This document shows, piece by piece, positions 51,125 to 60,900 of a DNA stretch of 64,000 nt. The position numbers were made by a program, and so were the translations under genes. The notes under the pieces were generated by a model. That model saw nothing but the letters and a program-made list of their open reading frames with translations. It searched no databases and was not told the DNA's origin. Positions within the stretch are counted from its first letter, which is position 1. Every line of letters starts with the position of its first letter. This DNA is from Scytonematopsis contorta HA4267-MV1 (GTDB taxonomy: Bacteria; Cyanobacteriota; Cyanobacteriia; Cyanobacteriales; Nostocaceae), in contig JAHHIC010000045.1 of the NCBI GenBank assembly GCA_019359035.1, positions 25,360-89,359 of the forward strand. The letters run 5' to 3'.

Positions 51125-51370
51125 ACCGTCGGCTAAAAGCAAGATGTAGCCCCATCCCCACCATCGATTTTGGCAGGTCAATTTTAAAAGTCCATTTCAG
51201 ACTTCATCAACAGACTCTACATTCAGATTTAAAAAGCTGAAATTATTGAATTGTCTAGGTTCTGTCGATTTGGCGGGAGGTGGGGGGTTTTTGACCGTGC
51301 TTTGCCCTGCCAAAAAATCACTCCAACATCATATTAGCATTATAAGGTTACTGTGTTGATTTTACCCAAC
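51125..51370 (-). promoter_or_regulatory. CRISPR leader of array 1
   Basis: The roughly 245 bp right of the last repeat are highly similar to the 225 bp right of array 2 (shared blocks include TTTTGGCAGGTCAA, TTTAAAAGTCCATTTCAG, AATTATTGAATTGTCTAGGT and GGTGGGGGGTTTTTGACCGT). Shared flanks at the ATTGAAAC end identify leaders and agree with minus-strand transcription. Confidence 0.85.
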
Positions 51371-51382
51371 TGCTTTTGTTGT

Positions 51383-51562
51383 TTATTTGTCGTCGGCTTG
51401 CAGTCGTCGCATTTCCGTTATCAGCATCATAAACTTTTCTTGTTGCTGGCTAACAGTGCCGACTAAAAAATTTATAGCGCTTGTTAACTTCGCGTTTACC
51501 TGCACTTAACGGTCAAGAAGGGCTTCTATTCGGTCAAGCCTGCTTTCGTTTGATTGGGTCAT
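51383..51562 (-). pseudogene. Coiled-coil hypothetical gene with an in-frame stop
   Basis: From the ATG at 51562 the minus strand reads MTQSNESRLDRIEALLDR, a TAA, then VQVNAKLTSAINFLVGTVSQQQ and onward to MRRLQADDK. This is a shortened version of a common cyanobacterial MTQ.NESRLDRIE coiled-coil protein, usually over 100 residues. One in-frame stop and loss of the middle suggest decay. Confidence 0.6.
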
Positions 51563-51686
51563 AATCAAGAATAAAAAGAATTTACTCACATCAGTTAATG
51601 TTAAAATTTTGCAGATAATTATTATTTTCAAAGCCTATTTACGAATGTGGATAGTTCGGCACAAAAGCCTATGGATATAAAATAGT

Positions 51687-52046
51687 ATGGCATATGAAGT
51701 AGAGTACACAGATGAGTTTGAGGAATGGTGGGTTACACTTAATGAAGAAACCCAAGCCTCCATAAATCCTGTGGTTGAGCAACTTCAAATGAAAGGGCCC
51801 AATCTGCCGTTTCCTTACAGCTCAGGTGTTAAAACATCTCGTCACCAACACATGCGAGAATTAAGAGTACAACACAGAGGTGATCCGTATCGTATTTTGT
51901 ATGCTTTCGACCCTCGCAGGGTAGCTGTACTACTTTTAGGAGGAAGCAAGGTGGGTAATGACCGATGGTACGAAGAAAATGTACCAAAAGCAGACAAGCT
52001 CTACGATGAACTTATAAAAGAACTTAAAGAAGAAGGATTAATATGA
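51687..52046 (+). CDS. HigB/RelE-type toxin (phage-derived Gp49-like)
   Basis: The product is 119 residues: YEVEYTDEFEEWWVTLNEETQASINPVVEQLQMKGPNLPFPYSSGVKTSRHQHMRELRVQHRGDPYRILYAFDPRRVAVLLLGGSKVGNDRWYEENVPKADKLYDELI. The MRELRVQHRGDPYRILYAFDP core is diagnostic of the Gp49-like HigB branch of RelE-fold ribosome-dependent mRNA interferases. Its stop overlaps the antitoxin start by 4 bp, toxin first, the usual HigBA order. It sits between two CRISPR arrays. Confidence 0.92.
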   Translation: MAYEVEYTDEFEEWWVTLNEETQASINPVVEQLQMKGPNLPFPYSSGVKTSRHQHMRELRVQHRGDPYRILYAFDPRRVAVLLLGGSKVGNDRWYEENVPKADKLYDELIKELKEEGLI

Positions 52047-52348
52047 AGACTAAACCCTTTAGCGAATTACAAAAGAAAATGACTCCTGAGCAAAGAGCAA
52101 AGAGTGATGCTCGTGCAAAATTAGTTTCACTTCACATTGCTCTTATTGAATTACAACAATCTTTAGGAATTGCACAAGAAGATTTAGAAACAGACCTTGG
52201 CTTTGATTTATCCGAAACACCCGACTTAGATAGCTTGGATAATCTTAAAATTAATACTCTATCTCGTTATATTAACGCTCTTGGTGGAAGCTTAAAAATA
52301 GTAGCCCACTTTCCTAGCAAGGAAGTTGTATTAGCTCAATTTGAGTAA
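52043..52348 (+). CDS. HigA-type XRE antitoxin
   Basis: The product is 101 residues: KPFSELQKKMTPEQRAKSDARAKLVSLHIALIELQQSLGIAQEDLETDLGF, then the HTH recognition part LKINTLSRYINALGGSLKIVAHFPSKEVVLAQFE. The MTPE.RA..DA.A opening and the TLSRYI.ALGG.L end are typical of antitoxins paired with Gp49-like toxins. It should neutralise the upstream toxin and repress the operon. It ends 61 bp before the first, degenerate repeat of array 2. Confidence 0.92.
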   Translation: MKTKPFSELQKKMTPEQRAKSDARAKLVSLHIALIELQQSLGIAQEDLETDLGFDLSETPDLDSLDNLKINTLSRYINALGGSLKIVAHFPSKEVVLAQFE

Positions 52349-52409
52349 AATTTCTAAAATGAAATTAACCCTTTTGTCTCCATGTAGTGAGGAGTTTTCC
52401 ACATTGAAA

Positions 52410-53183
52410 GTTTCAATCCTGCAAGTAGGTTTCATTTATTTGAAAGTCATTAAATAGTTCGTTAATAATTTTGGCAGTATCTCGTTTCAATCCCGCAAGC
52501 GGGTTTCATTTATTTGAAAGTTCAAGAACTCTTGATAGGTATCCCCGTTCTCCAAAGGTTTCAATCCCGCGAACGGGTTTCATTAATTTGAAAGAAAGAA
52601 AGAAGGTAATAATTCAGTACTTATTGCTGCGTTTCAATCCCGCGAACGGGTTTCATTAATTTGAAAGCCATGAAATGGATGAGAAGGATATAGACTACTT
52701 GCATTGTTTCAATCCCGCGAACGGGTTTCATTAATTTGAAAGCATTGGTTCACACATATATAATTTAATAGTTTATGTTTCAATCCCGCGAACGGGTTTC
52801 ATTAATTTGAAAGAAGAGGATTTAGTTTGGGCTAAATCGCATAAAATTTATGTTTCAATCCCGCGAACGGGTTTCATTAATTTGAAAGTTGCAGCTTCCA
52901 CAGCAATCCCTGGCTCCTCAGATAAGTTTCAATCCCGCGAACGGGTTTCATTAATTTGAAAGTTCACGCTCGATTTCAAAAATTGCGGCTGCGCTGCCAG
53001 TTTCAATCCCGCGAACGGGTTTCATTAATTTGAAAGTCGAGAATGTTTCTTAGCCCCCATATTTTGGGTTGTTTCAATCCCGCAAACGGGTTTCATTAAT
53101 TTGAAAGATAATAAAAATTTATTTTGGTTAATTACTATTATTGGTAGTTTTAATCCCGCGAACGGGTTTCATTAATTTGAAAG
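52410..53183 (-). CRISPR. CRISPR array 2: 11 repeats of 37 nt, 10 spacers
   Basis: Repeats start at 52410, 52484, 52558, 52631, 52706, 52777, 52852, 52926, 53000, 53071 and 53147. The dominant repeat is GTTTCAATCCCGCGAACGGG plus TTTCATTAATTTGAAAG, four differences from array 1. The leader-distal repeat 1 is degenerate (CCTGCAAGTAGG), and repeat 2 is intermediate between the two types (CGCAAGCGGG with TTTCATTTATTTG). Repeat 10 has CGCAAACGGG, and the leader-proximal repeat 11 has GTTTTAATC. Orientation and leader position are the same as in array 1. Confidence 0.98.
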
Positions 53184-53406
53184 ACTGCCAGCTAAAAGCT
53201 AGATATAGAAACATCCTCACCATCAATTTTGGCAGGTCAACTTTAAAAGTCCATTTCAGGCTTTATCAGCAGGCTCTACATTAGCGAACAACAAGCTAAA
53301 ATTATTGAATTGTCTAGGTTCTGTTGATTTGGCAGGAGGTGGGGGGTTTTTGACCGTGCTTTCCCCCGCCAAAAAATTTCTTTTACATCATATTAGCATT
53401 ATAAGG
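53184..53406 (-). promoter_or_regulatory. CRISPR leader of array 2
   Basis: Closely similar to the leader of array 1 over about 220 bp, including GCATTATAAGGTTA near the far end. The similarity stops at the beginning of the downstream hypothetical gene. Confidence 0.85.
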
Positions 53407-53727
53407 TTATTGTATCGATGTTACCCGTCCGCCTGTAGCATAACGAATTGCATCGGCATTTATCCTCGTAGCCAGTTCATCAAACCTTGCTTCTAAATCA
53501 ATAGGAGTATCCGCAATAGAGCCATGCCATAATAGTGCGTGAATTTCTGTACCTGCAAGACATGGCATCTGTACCAATTCCGGCTTAAATCCTAGTTCCT
53601 TAGCTATATCCATGAACTCGGCAACATCGACTAAAGCAAGATTTACCGATAAAAAACGTTTACCTTTTTCTGGAATTCCCCTTAAAGTTTTAATGCCTTC
53701 AATTGTCGATTTCAATGTTGCTGTCAT
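53407..53727 (-). CDS. Small hypothetical protein beside CRISPR leader
   Basis: The product is 106 residues: MTATLKSTIEGIKTLRGIPEKGKRFLSVNLALVDVAEFMDIAKELGFKPELVQMPCLAGTEIHALLWHGSIADTPIDLEARFDELATRINADAIRYATGGRVTSIQ. It appears to be an intact soluble alpha/beta protein with good codon character and an upstream GGAG-containing site. I do not recognise the family. It has no membrane segment or nuclease motif, and a Cas function should not be assumed from position. Confidence 0.6.
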   Translation of the reverse strand: MTATLKSTIEGIKTLRGIPEKGKRFLSVNLALVDVAEFMDIAKELGFKPELVQMPCLAGTEIHALLWHGSIADTPIDLEARFDELATRINADAIRYATGGRVTSIQ

Positions 53728-53990
53728 TGTTTATTATCTCCGTTCTGAACCAGGAAATAAACTTATATGTACCGTTTTTACTGGGGGTTTTCGTCGTTTG
53801 CGTCACGTTGATGACTTCTGTGAGTGGGTATTGACTAGCTATCATCATAATCAATCAAAAGCAATAACTTTGATTAATTTCTATTGACTCTGAAAGATAA
53901 ATACGTAAAATAATACGTATTGACAGATTGTGGCTGATTTATTCTATAATTCAGCACGCTTAAAATATCTAAACTACGAACGTAGGAGCT

Positions 53991-54425
53991 ATGAACCCCA
54001 TTTACTCAGATGAGTTAATTACAGCCACCGAGTTAAATCGGCAACCTGGACGTGTTTTGGATAAAGCATTAGAGCATCCATTAACAATTACTCGCAATGA
54101 CCAGTCTTTCGCTTTGCTACGACGTGAAAATGTAGCTTTACTCGTGAAAGCAGCGCAACGCAGTAGAGAGCTTGTTGAACTTCTCAGTACTGCTTTCCGT
54201 TTACAGTTAAAGCAAAAAATAGGAGCAGAGCATCCTTATAGTTGGCTTGCGGTATTTGATTTAGATGAACTGAATGAATTTATAGATGAAGTAACTGTAG
54301 CGTATCGTTCGGTTGATTTGCACGAAAAAGCTTGGGATGAGCTAGATGCAATTATTCATGAATGGCATGAGAGCGCTTTAGCAATATCCAATCCAGAGCT
54401 TGAAGCAGCTTTTAGTCAAAAATAG
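53991..54425 (+). CDS. Phd/YefM-type antitoxin, apparently without toxin
   Basis: The product is 144 residues. The N-terminal half (SDELITATELNRQPGRVLDKALEHPLTITRNDQSFALLRRENVALLVKAAQRSRELVELL) matches the Phd/YefM DNA-binding fold, and the acidic helical C-terminus would wrap a toxin. Downstream I find only a low-complexity frame, not a RelE, Doc or PIN toxin, so it is orphaned or its partner is unusual. AACGTAGGAGCT gives a good ribosome-binding site before the ATG. Confidence 0.8.
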   Translation: MNPIYSDELITATELNRQPGRVLDKALEHPLTITRNDQSFALLRRENVALLVKAAQRSRELVELLSTAFRLQLKQKIGAEHPYSWLAVFDLDELNEFIDEVTVAYRSVDLHEKAWDELDAIIHEWHESALAISNPELEAAFSQK

Positions 54426-54489
54426 CGATGGACTTAAGGAAGTGCAATTGTCTGAGTCAATAGGTGAAAATGCCGTTTGAGTATTTGAT

Positions 54490-54753
54490 ATGCCAGAAAA
54501 TAGCCCCGAAGAAACCCTAGAAAATAGCCCAGAGGAAATTAAAGAGAATATCGAGCCACCATTCGTAAAACTGACGGCTCCTCAATTGCCTGAGACATCA
54601 GATATACCTGAGACATCCGAAACAGATGAAACAATTGAAACATCCGAAACACTCGAAACACCTGAGACGCCTGAAATAGAAAATATTTGGCTAGTGGTAG
54701 CTAAAAATCGTCGGGTCAATTATTTGAAAGCAACTGTGACAGTTGAGGTATAA
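54490..54753 (+). CDS. Low-complexity acidic protein, unknown
   Basis: The product is 87 residues dominated by Glu, Thr, Pro and Ser with TSETxET-type repeats, ending in a more ordinary segment (ENIWLVVAKNRRVNYLKATVTVEV). It occupies the place where a toxin for the upstream Phd-like antitoxin would be expected, but has no toxin-like fold visible. It could be a real disordered protein or a chance frame. Confidence 0.4.
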   Translation: MPENSPEETLENSPEEIKENIEPPFVKLTAPQLPETSDIPETSETDETIETSETLETPETPEIENIWLVVAKNRRVNYLKATVTVEV

Positions 54754-54849
54754 AAAACTGAACTGCTTCTTATTGATAAGAAACTAAAAAACAGCAAGTT
54801 TTTCTACTTTCCTGATTTCTAGTGCTTTTTTTGTCGCAAAAATTGCTTG

Positions 54850-54877
54850 GTAGAGACCGAATTAATACGGTCTCTAC
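54850..54877. repeat. GTAGAGACCG...CGGTCTCTAC palindrome
   Basis: Arms GTAGAGACCGAATT and AATACGGTCTCTAC lie in the 169-bp gap between convergent genes. It is a divergent member of the GTAGAGACG family and may terminate transcription. Confidence 0.8.
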
Positions 54878-54922
54878 GTAATTTTGAATGACGGTTATCG
54901 TGCGTTATTCAACTCAACCGAA

Positions 54923-55753
54923 TTAGTTAAGGTGGTTGAAAGAACTATTAGCTGCTAGTAGATTGGTATTTAGGCTTCCAACACTAGACAACGGATCGTT
55001 CAGTTTGTAAGACATTGTACTACCACTAGCAATAGGTGAAAGTTGTTTTATGGAAGTTGCTCCTAAGACATCGCCAGTCAGCCCTGCGACGTTTTGAGTA
55101 AATGTCCCTGCACCTGTGTTTGGATTAATTTCAAGCTCTTTCCCATCTCTTGTATAGCCAACCAATTTTCCACGGTCAAACTGCACTCCAAGAACATCGG
55201 TAAAGCCAATATCTCCAACAACTCTAGCGGCACCATTGGTTGAGATAGCAAACAATGTTGAATTATCTGGAGCCGTTGAAGTTGCTAAAAATTCCTGAGA
55301 AAGTGGGTTGAAGACTAAATCACCAGCAGCGCGGAAGTTAGGAATATTGGATATTAGATCCGCTGCACCTGTGGTGGTGTCAATGCTGTAAAAACCACCA
55401 GCTTGTGAAGTACCGTAAAGCACACCATTTGAAGCAAACTCTAGACCAAACATATTGACAACACCTAAATTGCCAATTAATGTTTGCTGTCCAGTGGTTG
55501 GGTCAATCTTAAATAACTGGTTAGGATTTTTCTCACCCAAAGGAATTGCATCACTTGTTGTATCGGCATAAAGCTGCCCATCTATTGGCGATAGAGCTAA
55601 ATCTCCCCAAGCTGAACCTCCTGTCAATAATGGTGTGAATGCTCCACTTACAGCGTCGATGACTCCAATATCCCCAGCGCTAGTATTTACTAAGCTAACA
55701 TTATTAAAGTCGAGCTTAACTGGAGAGGTTGCTCCTAAGATATCCCCAGTCAA
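54923..55753 (-). pseudogene. Beta-propeller (DUF4394-like) C-terminal half of a broken exoprotein gene
   Basis: The open part is 276 residues of repeating LxFASNGVLYGTSQAGGFYSIDTTTGAADLI-type units, as in secreted cyanobacterial beta-propeller proteins with LYG/T and TG-containing blades. Two GLTGDxLGATS segments (start and about residue 230) mark repeats. The coding sense continues upstream in the same frame (ELEINTKTGSGKFIQNL before GLTGD) into the adjacent Calx-beta frame, but there the reading frame differs. This is therefore the 3' part of one larger gene broken by an out-of-frame recombination. No signal peptide is seen on this part. Confidence 0.7.
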
Positions 55754-56646
55754 TCCTGTAAGGTTTTGAATGAATTTGCCAGAGCCTGTTTTTGTATTAA
55801 TTTCAAGCTCATTTCTGGTCCTTCTACTAGATTGTCCGTTTTAGGAGTCAAGATTAACTTGGCTTCTGTTGCACCCTCAGCAATAGTAAAGATAGTTTGA
55901 ACTGAGCCTAAGCCATTGTTTAATTGAGTGCTTTCAATATTGGCAATGTTTAATGTCGTAGCATCCTCATCGCCACTGGTGGCATCACTATCAAATGAGA
56001 GGAGATTCAGTTTGAGTCCACCTTTTGGTGCAGGCTGGCTTAGGCTGATAGTAAGTACTTCTGGTGTACCGCTTGCTTCAGTCACAAAAGCAGGGGCTGC
56101 TGTAATGCTAACTACGGGTAGGCTATTGTCAGGCTGTGAAGGTGTACCAGATGTTGAGTCTAACAGAGTTGTAGTTGCTTGATTGAGGTTTGAGTTAACG
56201 TTGTAACCTTCACCCTTTAGCAAGTAGAAGTAATTAGTTTCTGGTCCTTCTACTAGATTGTCCGTTTTGGGAGTCAAGATCAACTTCGCTTCTGTTGCAC
56301 CTTCAGCAATAGTAAAGATAGTTTGAACTGAGCCTAAGCCATTGTTTAATTGAGTGCTTTCAATATTGGCAATGTTTAATGTCGTAGCATCCTCATCGCC
56401 ACTGGTGGCATCACTATCAAATGAGAGGAGATTCAGTTTGAGTCCACCTTTTGGTGCAGGCTGGCTTAGGCTGATAGTAAGTACTTCTGGTGTACCGCTT
56501 GCTTCAGTCACAAAAGCAGGGGCTGCTGTGATGCTAACTACGGGTAGATCATCGATAATCGTGAAACTGGCGTTGTTGACTGTAGGGTCATCTTCAAGAC
56601 TATCAACAGTAAACTTGTTAATTGGTGAATTAGAGTTTTGGGTCAT
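55750..56646 (-). CDS. Calx-beta repeat protein, 5' part of a rearranged gene
   Basis: The product is 298 residues: a short N-terminus (MTQNSNSPINKFTVDSLEDDPTVNN) and two nearly identical Calx-beta-like units (PVVSITAAPAFVTEASGTPEVLTISLSQPAPKGGLKLNLLSFDSDATSGDEDATTLNIAN...LTPKTDNLVEGPE). Such domains bind Ca2+ in large cyanobacterial exoproteins. After the second GPE the frame runs into propeller DNA in the wrong frame and ends (SLKLIQKQALANSF). The 4-bp overlap with the next frame is accidental. The product could still be made as a truncated protein; export would be via type I-like secretion, but the C-terminal signal is lost. Confidence 0.7.
   Translation of the reverse strand: MTQNSNSPINKFTVDSLEDDPTVNNASFTIIDDLPVVSITAAPAFVTEASGTPEVLTISLSQPAPKGGLKLNLLSFDSDATSGDEDATTLNIANIESTQLNNGLGSVQTIFTIAEGATEAKLILTPKTDNLVEGPETNYFYLLKGEGYNVNSNLNQATTTLLDSTSGTPSQPDNSLPVVSITAAPAFVTEASGTPEVLTISLSQPAPKGGLKLNLLSFDSDATSGDEDATTLNIANIESTQLNNGLGSVQTIFTIAEGATEAKLILTPKTDNLVEGPEMSLKLIQKQALANSFKTLQD
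55811..56547. repeat. Direct repeat, two units of about 310 bp at 426-bp spacing
   Basis: The blocks 55811-56121 and 56237-56547 are almost identical at the DNA level, including synonymous positions (for example AACTACGGGTAG at both ends). Near identity indicates recent duplication or gene conversion of the Calx-beta unit. Confidence 0.9.
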
Positions 56647-56907
56647 GTTTAATTCTTCTTAGATTCACGATAATTTACACACGAGCAAATCCTACTAATT
56701 TTTAATAAAAAGTAGTAATGAGCAAGCTTACAAGAGTGAAAAACTCCACAACTTTCTTGCCAAAAATTACTGAAATTTGGCTAATATACATCTAAAATTC
56801 CAGCAATTATTCATTAAATACATTTATTGGTTTTAAAATGTATTAAAGTTGGAAGGATTTCGCTGATGAAGTAATCATTGAGAGACAAAAGCTAATGATA
56901 TCTCTTG

Positions 56908-57007
56908 TTGAACATCGGTAGATATTCAACTACTACAATTATTCGTAATTGTAGTAGTTGAACATCGGTAGATATTCAACTACTACAATTATTCGTAATT
57001 GTAGTAG
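56908..57007. repeat. Two tandem 50-bp units, each with two hairpins
   Basis: Each unit starts TTGAACATCGGTAGATATTCAA, itself an inverted repeat, followed by CTACTACAATTA/GTAATTGTAGTAG, a second stem. The rest of the gap 56,647-57,925 is AT-rich with no supported gene. Confidence 0.9.
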
Positions 57008-57890
57008 TAATTTAATCTACAATAATTAAAAAGGAAACACTATCATTATATTGTCTTACTCAAATAAGCATTTTTTCGAGTACATGTAATTTATAACATG
57101 CTTGTCCCAAAATAATACGGTAATCAATGTAAATTTTCTGTAAAGTTGATTAAATAAACTTTGATAAGAAGATACACTTCTAATAATGCGCTTACCTGAC
57201 TTTACTCTGTAACTTTATTTTAATAGTTCACTTTCAAAAAGTAGGAAAAGTGAGAAAACTAGGAGAAGTAAGTTAGGTGAAACGGTCAAATAAGAATGAG
57301 TATATTTTTATGCGTGTAAATTAAACTTACAGTCTAGCAGCATGACTAAAATTCAGTTCTTCTGCAAAAATCACAAAGTATTTGAGCTACCGCAATTCCA
57401 TAAATGTATTTTAATTTAATATGCCTAAAAGTTATAAATATGAGAATTATAAAGTATTGGCTCTAAATTAGCTATGCTCGTATCATTAATTTCTAATTCA
57501 TTTTTTAACCTTGCCGAATTTTCCTACTTTTCTCACTTTTTCCACTTGTCATAATTTTCTAAAAACATAATATTTATGTAACTTACTTTTCCCACTTATG
57601 TTAAGTATCTCAATTTTTAATTATCAATTGAGAGATGTGTTATGATTATGTAGTACTCCAAAGTTACTTGTGTAAATGTAAATTTTATTTTTACTATCTA
57701 CTATAGTATTTTATAGAAAAATAAGCTTGAAGTTGTACACATATTTACTCGCTTTACGCACCCAAGTAAATTGCCTAATACTGTCTTAAAGCTAGGATAC
57801 ATGTATTCTGTAAAAAGGTAATTATACCTCTATGACTATATAAATAACTTAATACCACAGGTAGCAGAGAAAAATGTTCTTGCACAAAAT

Positions 57891-57919
57891 GTAGAGACGT
57901 TTAGTAGATGCGTCTCTAT
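57891..57919 (-). terminator. Palindrome of the GTAGAGACG family after the WD40 gene
   Basis: Arms GTAGAGACGT and GCGTCTCTAT lie 7 bp downstream of the stop of the minus-strand AAA-WD40 gene and probably act as its terminator. Confidence 0.5.
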
Positions 57920-57925
57920 TTTTCT

Positions 57926-60900
57926 TTAAAACTTACGTTCTGTTACAGGAGTAATACCCTTGCAAACCAACCCCTCACAAAGAAGTTCTCTATCTTCCTC
58001 TTCAACTTCTAGATTCGTTTGTAAATAATCTCGTACCAAATTACAGGCATATTCTAGTAGGTTGAGATTGAGAACGTGCGGTAAATTCCAAATAATTAAA
58101 TTATTGTCTTCGCCCACAGAGGTAATATAACTACCATCAGGACTAACGGCAACCGCACGCACTGCACTACTATGCCCACTCAGCGTTTCTAGTAATGTAC
58201 CATCTAGCTTCCAAAGTTTGACCATTTTATCACCACCTCCCGTGACAATGATATGGGCATCAGGAGTAAAGGCAAGACCGCAAACTGCTCCACTATGAGC
58301 GGAAATAGTTTTTATAAGTAAACCATCACGGCGCCACAGATTAACTGTTCCATCGGTACTTCCAGAAGCAAAAGTTTGATTGTCAGGACTAAAAGCAACT
58401 TTACAAACTAAAGATTTATGCTCGGTTAATGTGTTTAGTAAGATACCATCACAAGTCCATAATTCAATGGAACTTTCACCACTAGCAACAACAAAAATAC
58501 TACCATCAGAACTAAAAGCGATTCGTCGCATAGTCGAACCATAGCTAGTTAAAGTTTTTTGTAAAGTACCGTTTTGATTCCAAAATATAATCGTATTATC
58601 GGCCCCTACAGAAACAATAGTCTCGTTATCCGGACTGAAAGCAACGTCCCAAACTAATGTACTATGCCCGTTTAAGGTATGAAGTAAGATACCGTCCCAA
58701 CTCCAAAGTCTTACAGTGCTATCATTGCTAGCTGTGGCAATAGTTTGAGTGTCCTGGTTCAAAGCGATGCTGAATATTGAAGCATCATGCCCAATTAGCG
58801 TTTTTAACAATTTACCTTCCCGACTCCAAAGTTTTACGGTATAGTCGAGACTTGCGGTAGCAATAATAGAACTTTCACCGCTGATAGCAACATTCCAAAT
58901 TGGTGCGTTGTGTGCCGTAATTATTTTGTTGATTTCATTATGAAATTTCCAAACGCGCACAATTCTTTCTGTAGTTGCCGACACGAGATAACTGTTATCA
59001 GGGCTAAGTGCTAATCTTTGAACGGCGCCCGAAGCACCTCTAAGTGTAACTAGTTCGGCACCATCGATATCCCAAATTTTGATTGTTTTATCATAGCTTC
59101 CAGAAATAATAATACTACCATCAGAGCTAATTATTAAGCTGGCAACTCCAACACTACTCGCTTGAAAGATTTTTTGGGGTTGAGGTGTAGCCATCAAATC
59201 GTTAATATTCCAATATTTAATAGTCTTATCGAGACTGGCAGTAATTAGTGTTTGACCATTGGGAGTAAAAACAAACTGAGAAATTCCTGCGTCGTGTGCT
59301 TGCCAGGTATTGATTAAAGTGCCGTTTCGTTGCCAAAGTTTCATCGTTGATTCGCTGTTGGAAGCAAACATTTGACCATCCGGACTGAAGGCGATACAAC
59401 TAACGAAGGCATCATGACCTTTAAGTATTGCTTTAGGTAAGCTACAATAACCTGTGTAATCTCGCTTCCATATTTTGAGTGTTACATCATCACCTGCTGA
59501 GACAATAATTTCACCGTCGGGACTGAATGCTATTGCCCGAATTGCACCTTTATGTGCCTTAAATTTTTGATGGGGATAAGTTTCAAACTCCGTAGTAGAC
59601 AGACGCCGCCATAGTTTGATAGTACCATCTTCCCCTCCGGAAGCTAATATTTGACCGTCGGGGCTAAATACTAATCCCCACACCGAAGCAGTTTCGAGCT
59701 TGAGTGTTTTTAGCAGCTTGCCATCACGTCTCCAAAGTTTAATTTCATGATTATAACTAGCAGAGGCAATTATATTACTATCTTGAGTAATCGCAACTTC
59801 CCAAACCTCACCAAAATGTCCTGATAAACGATTGCACTCAACAGCCCCGTATACTGCTTGTCTAAGCACAGCTTCGACTTGCTCCGAGATTTCTGATTCC
59901 GATTTTAAATTGACTGCACCAAGTTTTTGTAGGCGCCGTTTAGCTTTGATAGCTTGCACAAGTGCATCTAAACGTTGATTTGAGGCGAATAAGGCATCAG
60001 AAGTTTTAGCTATTGCTTTGATTTCGTTAATTTGTGCCTCTCGCAATGCAGTTGTTACGGCGCCTAACCACAATTGTTGTAACCTCAGAGCGCGCTCTTC
60101 TTGCTTTAACCGTGCCGCCACTTCTTGCGCTCGCTCTGCTGAGAATCTTATTTCTGCTTCTTGTCGGTCTAATTCTTCGCTGCGGGCTAAAAATTGATAA
60201 TCCAAATCGTTTAAACTTTTGCCTTGCGCCCAAATTTGAGCATCTTTTAATGCTTGTCCTCGTAGCAAACGAGATTTATCAATTTGATTAGAGGCAACCC
60301 AAGCATCAAGTGTCTGAGAATAAGGACGCAAAAAAGCTAACTGTTGTTCAACCCATGATAAATTAAATACTTCTTCATATATACGATTCTTAACATAAAG
60401 CAAACCTTGTTCTTTAACTACTAAACCACTTAAGAGTAATTCAATATGTTCTCGACTATCATCAAATTTGGGATTCTGAGCTTGCAAAATTTGTTGGTAA
60501 ATCCCTAGCATCCTTCCCGCACGCTGTCCATTACGTTCTATTCGGTCACGAATTGTTCTTAAATGCTCTGGTTCGTCCTGAGATTCCCAATAGTTGATAA
60601 AATATTTTTTAATTAGATTTTCTACCCATTTTTTCTCACCATCTGTAGGTATAATTCTTTTTTTTGTGTGTGCGTGATTCGTGTTTAGCTTAGATATTAA
60701 ATAACATATTTTTTGAGTTAAAAATGGTTGTCCTTTTGTCCAGCTTAGTATTTCTTTAATTATAGATTTGGGAGACTCTATCACTTTCTCTAAACCTTTA
60801 ATCAATGGAGTCATTTCATCTATTGTGAATCCGTTTAAAGCAATGGATTGACCAATATTAAATGAAGTTATTGTCTTATCTCTAATTAAATCAGATGGCG

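Noticed and set aside
52471..52659. 62-codon frame within CRISPR array 2
   Set aside because: It consists of translated CRISPR repeats and spacers (RFNPA..GFH).
53407..53727. Small gene beside the CRISPR leader as a cas or accessory protein
   Set aside because: It shows no Cas motif. Proximity alone does not support the claim.
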